DNA from: Arthrobacter sp. 9V
Lineage (GTDB): Bacteria; Actinomycetota; Actinomycetes; Actinomycetales; Micrococcaceae
Assembly: GCF_902506065.1 (NCBI RefSeq)
Contig: NZ_LR732912.1
Span: 2,893,334 to 2,957,333, forward strand
Length of the DNA stretch: 64,000 bases
Direction: 5' to 3'
Shown here piece after piece: positions 60,564-64,000 of the stretch (its first letter is position 1; every line of letters begins with the position of its first letter). The position numbers and the translations under genes were made by a program. The notes under the pieces were generated by a model. It worked only from the letters and a program-made list of their open reading frames with translations, was not told the origin of the DNA and made no database searches.

Positions 60564-62084
60564 ATGGTCAAGAACAACCACGTCCGTGTCTACAAGAGTG
60601 AAGAGAACCTGCCCCGCGAGGAACAGCTGGCGCACAAAATTGCCGTAGTCGCCGCTGATCCCGTTGAGGTCTCGCCTGAGGTCACTGACATGGTGATCAA
60701 CCGGATTATCGATAACGCCTCGGTAGCCATCGCATCGCTGAACCGGGCACCGATCGTCGCAGCCCGCGCCCAGGCACTGACCCACGCTCCCTCCGCGAAC
60801 GGCAAGGGTGCTTCGGTTTTCGGTATTAACGAGCAGGTCTCCCCCGAGTGGGCTGCCTGGGCCAACGGGGTGGCCGTGCGCGAACTGGACTATCACGACA
60901 CCTTCCTGGCCGCCGACTACTCACACCCCGGGGACAACATCCCGCCGATCCTGGCCGTCGCCCAGCATGTGGGCTCCAATGGTGCGGACCTGGTGCGGGC
61001 GATCGCCACCGGCTACGAAATCCAGGTGAACCTGGTCAAGGCCATCTGCCTGCACAAGCACAAGATCGACCATGTGGCGCACCTCGGCCCCTCCGCCGCC
61101 GCCGGCATCGGCACCCTTCTTGGCCTGGACGTGGAAACGATCTTCCAGTCCGTGGGCCAGGCCCTGCACACCACCACCGCCACCCGGCAGTCCCGCAAGG
61201 GAGAAATCTCCACCTGGAAAGCCCACGCCCCGGCCTTCGCAGGCAAAATGGCGGTCGAAGCCGTGGACCGCTCCATGCGCGGCCAGACCTCCCCGGTGCC
61301 GATCTACGAAGGCGAAGACGGCGTGATCGCCTGGATGCTGGATGGCCCGGACGCCTCCTATGAGGTGCCGTTGCCGTTGCCCGGTGAAGCCAAGCGCGCC
61401 ATCCTGGACACCTACACCAAGGAACACTCCGCCGAGTACCAGGCCCAGGCCTGGATCGACCTCGCCCGCAAACTCCACAAGGAGCACCCGGAAACCACGG
61501 ACCCGGCCAACGTGACCTCGGTGCTGATCAAGACCAGCCACCACACCCACTACGTGATCGGCTCCGGCGCGAACGACCCCCAGAAGTACTCCCCCACCGC
61601 GTCCCGCGAAACCCTGGACCACTCCATCCCCTACATTTTCACCGTCGCGTTGCAGGACGGCGCCTGGCACCACGTGGACTCCTACGCCCCCGAACGCGCC
61701 GCACGTCCGGACACCGTGGAACTGTGGCACAAGGTCACCACGGTGGAAGACCCGGAGTGGACGCGCCGGTACCACTCGTTGGACATCGCAGAGAAGGCCT
61801 TCGGCGGTTCGGTGGAAATCACCCTGACCGACGGCACCGTCATCACGGATCAGATCGCTGTGGCTGACGCGCACCCGCTCGGTGCCAGGCCGTTCGCCCG
61901 CGAGCAATACATCAACAAGTTCCGCACCCTCGCAGCAGGACTCGTCGAAGAAGCCGAAATCGAAAGGTTCCTCACCGCCGTCGAACGTGTCACCGAACTC
62001 GCCGCCGGGGAACTGGGCCAGCTGAACATCACCGCCGCACCCGGCGTCATCAACCTCAGCAACGCACCCAAGGGGCTGTTCTAA
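60564..62084 (+). CDS. prpD: 2-Methylcitrate dehydratase (MmgE/PrpD family)
   Basis: Dehydrates 2-methylcitrate in the methylcitrate cycle that oxidises propionyl-CoA. ATG 60564 has AGAAGGAG at 6 bases; this gives 506 residues, usual for PrpD. Motifs: [77 protein letters not shown] and [15 protein letters not shown]. Its stop abuts the prpB ATG directly (TAA then ATG). An in-frame extension upstream into gntR is not real. Confidence 0.95.
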   Translation: MVKNNHVRVYKSEENLPREEQLAHKIAVVAADPVEVSPEVTDMVINRIIDNASVAIASLNRAPIVAARAQALTHAPSANGKGASVFGINEQVSPEWAAWANGVAVRELDYHDTFLAADYSHPGDNIPPILAVAQHVGSNGADLVRAIATGYEIQVNLVKAICLHKHKIDHVAHLGPSAAAGIGTLLGLDVETIFQSVGQALHTTTATRQSRKGEISTWKAHAPAFAGKMAVEAVDRSMRGQTSPVPIYEGEDGVIAWMLDGPDASYEVPLPLPGEAKRAILDTYTKEHSAEYQAQAWIDLARKLHKEHPETTDPANVTSVLIKTSHHTHYVIGSGANDPQKYSPTASRETLDHSIPYIFTVALQDGAWHHVDSYAPERAARPDTVELWHKVTTVEDPEWTRRYHSLDIAEKAFGGSVEITLTDGTVITDQIAVADAHPLGARPFAREQYINKFRTLAAGLVEEAEIERFLTAVERVTELAAGELGQLNITAAPGVINLSNAPKGLF

Positions 62085-62990
62085 ATGCTGTACTCCACAA
62101 CCACCCCGGAACAGAAGCGCCTCAAGCTCCGCGAGTTGCTCAACTCCGGGACCGTGCAACAGTTCCCCGGTGCGTTCAACCCGCTCTCGGCACGGCTCAT
62201 CGAAGAAAAGGGCTTCGCCGGGGTCTACATCTCCGGCGCCGTCCTGGCCAACGACCTCGGCCTCCCGGACATCGGCCTGACCACCCTGACCGAGGTAGCC
62301 ACCCGGGCCGGGCAAATCGCCCGCATGACCGACCTGCCGTCCCTGGTGGACGCCGACACCGGCTTCGGTGAACCCATGAACGTAGCCCGCACCATCCAGG
62401 AACTCGAAAACGCGGGACTGGCCGGATGCCACATCGAGGATCAGTTCAACCCCAAACGCTGCGGACACCTGGACGGCAAGAACGTGGTGGACATCGACAC
62501 CGCCACCAAACGCATCCGCGCCGCAGCAGACGCCCGCCGGGACCCGAACTTCCTCATCATGGCCCGCACCGACATCCGGGCAGTCGACGGAATCCAGGCC
62601 GCGCAGGACCGCGCCAAAGCACTGGTGGACGCCGGCGCCGACGCGATCTTCCCCGAAGCGATGCGTGACTTAAGCGAGTTCCAGGCCATCCGCGACGCCG
62701 TGGACGTGCCCATCCTGGCCAACATGACCGAGTTCGGCAAAAGCGAACTCTTCACCGTCGAGCAACTCCAGGGTGTTGGCGTGAACATGGTCATCTACCC
62801 CGTCACCCTCCTCCGCATTGCCATGGGCGCTGCAGAGCGTACTCTGGAATCGATCAAGGCTGCGGGGACCCAGGAAGCGCACGTGGAAAACATGCTCACA
62901 CGCGCGCGCCTCTACGAACTCGTCGACTACGAGGCCTATAACCAATTCGATACCGGCGTATTCAACTTCCAGGTTCCTGGCGTCCGCTAG
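62085..62990 (+). CDS. prpB: Methylisocitrate lyase
   Basis: Cleaves 2-methylisocitrate to pyruvate and succinate. The 301-residue protein of the ICL/PEP-mutase superfamily shows FNPLSARLIEEKGFAGVYIS, LVDADTGFGEPMNVART, HIEDQFNPKRCGHLDGKNV (catalytic KRCGH), FLIMARTDIRAVDG and ANMTEFGKSELFT. It begins immediately after prpD. The succinate produced enters the TCA cycle. Confidence 0.97.
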   Translation: MLYSTTTPEQKRLKLRELLNSGTVQQFPGAFNPLSARLIEEKGFAGVYISGAVLANDLGLPDIGLTTLTEVATRAGQIARMTDLPSLVDADTGFGEPMNVARTIQELENAGLAGCHIEDQFNPKRCGHLDGKNVVDIDTATKRIRAAADARRDPNFLIMARTDIRAVDGIQAAQDRAKALVDAGADAIFPEAMRDLSEFQAIRDAVDVPILANMTEFGKSELFTVEQLQGVGVNMVIYPVTLLRIAMGAAERTLESIKAAGTQEAHVENMLTRARLYELVDYEAYNQFDTGVFNFQVPGVR

Positions 62991-63066
62991 GTTCCGTATT
63001 CATCAAGGGGAACGCAGGCATTCCGGAACTCCCGGCGCGCTTGCTCTATGAACGAAGGAGAGCAGC

Positions 63067-63495
63067 ATGGCAGCTGTTGACATCAAAAAGGGCCTTGCCG
63101 GCGTTGTGGTGGACTACACCGCCGTCTCGAAGGTCAACCCGGACACCAACTCGCTGCTGTACCGCGGCTACCCGGTCCAGGAATTGGCCGCCAAGTGCAG
63201 CTTCGAAGAAGTGGCGTACCTGCTGTGGAACGGCGAACTGCCAACTGACGCAGAGCTTGCGGAGTTCACCGCCCGGGAACGCGCAGGCCGCGCCCTGGAC
63301 CCCGTGGTCAAGACCGTCATTGACGCCTTGCCCACCACCGCCCACCCCATGGACGTCTGCCGTACGGCTGCCTCCGTGCTCGGCGCCCGGCACGAACTGG
63401 CCGAGGATTCCTCGCCCGAGGCAAACATGAAGAAGGCAATCGACCTCTGGGCTGCCATGCCCGCAGTGGTCGCCTACGACCAACGCCGCCCGTGA
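63067..63495 (+). pseudogene. prpC: 2-Methylcitrate synthase/citrate synthase, truncated to the N-terminal third
   Basis: Begins as a normal PrpC: ATG with GAAGGAG at RBS distance, MAAVDIKKGLAGVVVDYTAV, SLLYRGYPVQELAAKCSFEE and AAMPAVVAYDQRR. Family proteins are about 370-380 residues, but here the match ends at about residue 141 and a TGA follows one codon later (63493-63495). The catalytic His and Asp residues, all in the missing C-terminal two thirds, are absent, so the product cannot be an active synthase. Nine bases after the stop a tRNA begins. This is either real truncation by insertion/deletion or an assembly join. Confidence 0.9.
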
Positions 63496-63503
63496 ACCTC
63501 GAT

Positions 63504-63577
63504 GGTGGGGTGGCCGAGAGGCTAGGCAGCGGCCTGCAAAGCCGTCCACGCGGGTTCGAATCCCGTCCCCACCTCCA
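63504..63577 (+). tRNA. tRNA-Cys (GCA)
   Basis: Acceptor GGTGGGG / CCCCACC, anticodon stem GCGGC / GCCGT with loop CTGCAAA (anticodon GCA), T-arm GCGGG-TTCGAAT-CCCGT, discriminator T and encoded CCA. Starts 9 bases after the truncated prpC. Confidence 0.96.
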
Positions 63578-63624
63578 GATCCACCCTCCAAGACCTTGAT
63601 GGACTCCGGTCCACGCAGGGACTT

Positions 63625-63699
63625 GGGCGATTGGCGCAGCGGTAGCGCGCTTCCCTGACACGGAAGAGGTCACTGGTTCGATCCCAGTATCGCCCACCA
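63625..63699 (+). tRNA. tRNA-Val (GAC)
   Basis: Acceptor GGGCGAT / ATCGCCC, D-arm GCGC / GCGC, anticodon stem CTTCC / GGAAG with loop CTGACAC (anticodon GAC), T-arm CACTGG-TTCGATC-CCAGT(A), discriminator A and CCA. 47 bases after tRNA-Cys; the Cys-Val(GAC) pair is common in actinobacteria. Confidence 0.96.
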
Positions 63700-63705
63700 C
63701 CACGG

Positions 63706-63748
63706 AGCCCCCGGCAGGACCACCAGGTCCGGTCGGGGGCTTTCTTCG
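63706..63748 (+). terminator. Terminator after tRNA-Val
   Basis: AGCCCCCG / CGGGGGCT (63706-63713, 63734-63741) with an inner GGACC/GGTCC hairpin, followed by TTTCTTCGTT. Confidence 0.85.
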
Positions 63749-63978
63749 TTCCAAGGGTGGCCGGATGGGCCGGTCCGCGGACCCGGCACGGATCCGGCGA
63801 CGGCGACCCCGTCGGCGGTCTTCGCTGCATCGGTCCGACTCGAGCTGTTGTGCTCGTGTCGGCCCGTTGCTTCCCGACATCTGATCAGCGACTGCGTGGG
63901 TGGACCGCTCGAGTGGGGTGGGCAGGCGACCACCGGCATGGCGGTAGCGTGGAGGGACAGCACTCTCGGGGGAGCAGC
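63749..63978. other. Gene-free, very GC-rich stretch
   Basis: I see no credible gene on either strand. Reading frames on the minus strand here are the usual tRNA-antisense type (they contain the familiar TGIEPVTSSVSG and RDSNPR strings). Base composition appears higher in G+C than the prp genes to its left, supporting a change of source or region at about 63.49 kb. Confidence 0.6.
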
Positions 63979-64000
63979 ATGAGCACGTACCGTCCACACC
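63979..64000 (+). CDS. Possible start of a gene cut by the window edge
   Basis: ATG AGC ACG TAC CGT CCA CAC follows GGGGGAG at RBS distance; only seven codons (MSTYRPH) are visible, so product and even reality are uncertain. Confidence 0.35.

Noticed and set aside
60921..62468. 515-codon minus-strand frame opposite prpD/prpB
   Set aside because: Antisense shadow; both prp genes are unambiguous on the plus strand.
63317..63997. Minus-strand frame with strings such as TGIEPVTSSVSG and RDSNPR
   Set aside because: These are the well-known false translations across tRNA genes (tRNA-Val and tRNA-Cys antisense).

Overview
The window is high-GC actinobacterial chromosome. Gene order, start-codon habits (many GTG starts) and family matches point to a Micrococcaceae genome of the Arthrobacter/Paenarthrobacter kind. 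Two features fit this: a MurE that lacks the DNPR motif of diaminopimelate-adding enzymes, as expected for a lysine-type peptidoglycan, and blocks of genes in the same order as in Mycobacterium tuberculosis (lspA-rluD; wag31 to mraZ; Rv2173-aroG-fadD15; Rv1826-Rv1830; Rv1708-Rv1713). Almost everything from 1 to about 63.49 kb is core genome.

Layout. 1-21.1 kb is the division and cell-wall (dcw) cluster, all on the minus strand and transcribed mraZ-rsmH-ftsL-ftsI-murE-murF-mraY-murD-ftsW-murG-murC-ftsQ-ftsZ-pgeF-yggS-sepF-yggT-divIVA, followed by lspA and an rluD-type gene cut by the window edge. MraZ boxes lie upstream of mraZ. 21.5-25.1 kb carries DUF3040, dinB, a lipoprotein and a polyprenyl synthase. 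25.3-30.9 kb has an Rv2175c-like DNA-binding protein, a LysM/transglycosylase, a PASTA-bearing Ser/Thr kinase and DAHP synthase. 31-37 kb has an acyltransferase, two tandem alpha/beta hydrolases, a small membrane protein, a ROK glucokinase and an acyl-CoA ligase. 37-42 kb has pyruvate carboxylase, a solitary ParA/MinD-like ATPase and a MerR regulator. 42.6-44.8 kb is the DUF151-ftsR-garA-gcvH block. 45-47.6 kb has a membrane protein, a divergent MFS/MarR pair and tRNA-Pro. 47.8-55.7 kb is der-plsC-cmk-tyrA-rluB-scpB-scpA-parA. 56-59.8 kb is a dicarboxylate transporter with a divergent CitA/DcuS-type two-component system. 59.9-63.5 kb is a GntR-controlled methylcitrate (propionate) operon prpD-prpB-prpC.

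How the genes work together. The first 21 kb makes lipid II and builds the septum. GarA and the PASTA kinase belong to the Ser/Thr-kinase signalling that tunes growth and central metabolism. FtsR, encoded at 43 kb, is a regulator whose corynebacterial relative acts on ftsZ, and ftsZ is in the same window. A dyad-like motif occurs upstream of ftsZ, upstream of the chromosome-partition gene parA and upstream of the Rv1830-type merR gene, which suggests a shared regulon.

The least ordinary place is the right end. prpC stops after about 140 codons, and within a few bases the sequence becomes a tRNA-Cys/tRNA-Val pair followed by gene-free, very GC-rich DNA. This is either an insertion/deletion junction next to tRNAs or an assembly join; sequence alone cannot decide. 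I did not find a CRISPR array, insertion sequence, prophage, defence island or a clearly new multi-gene system.
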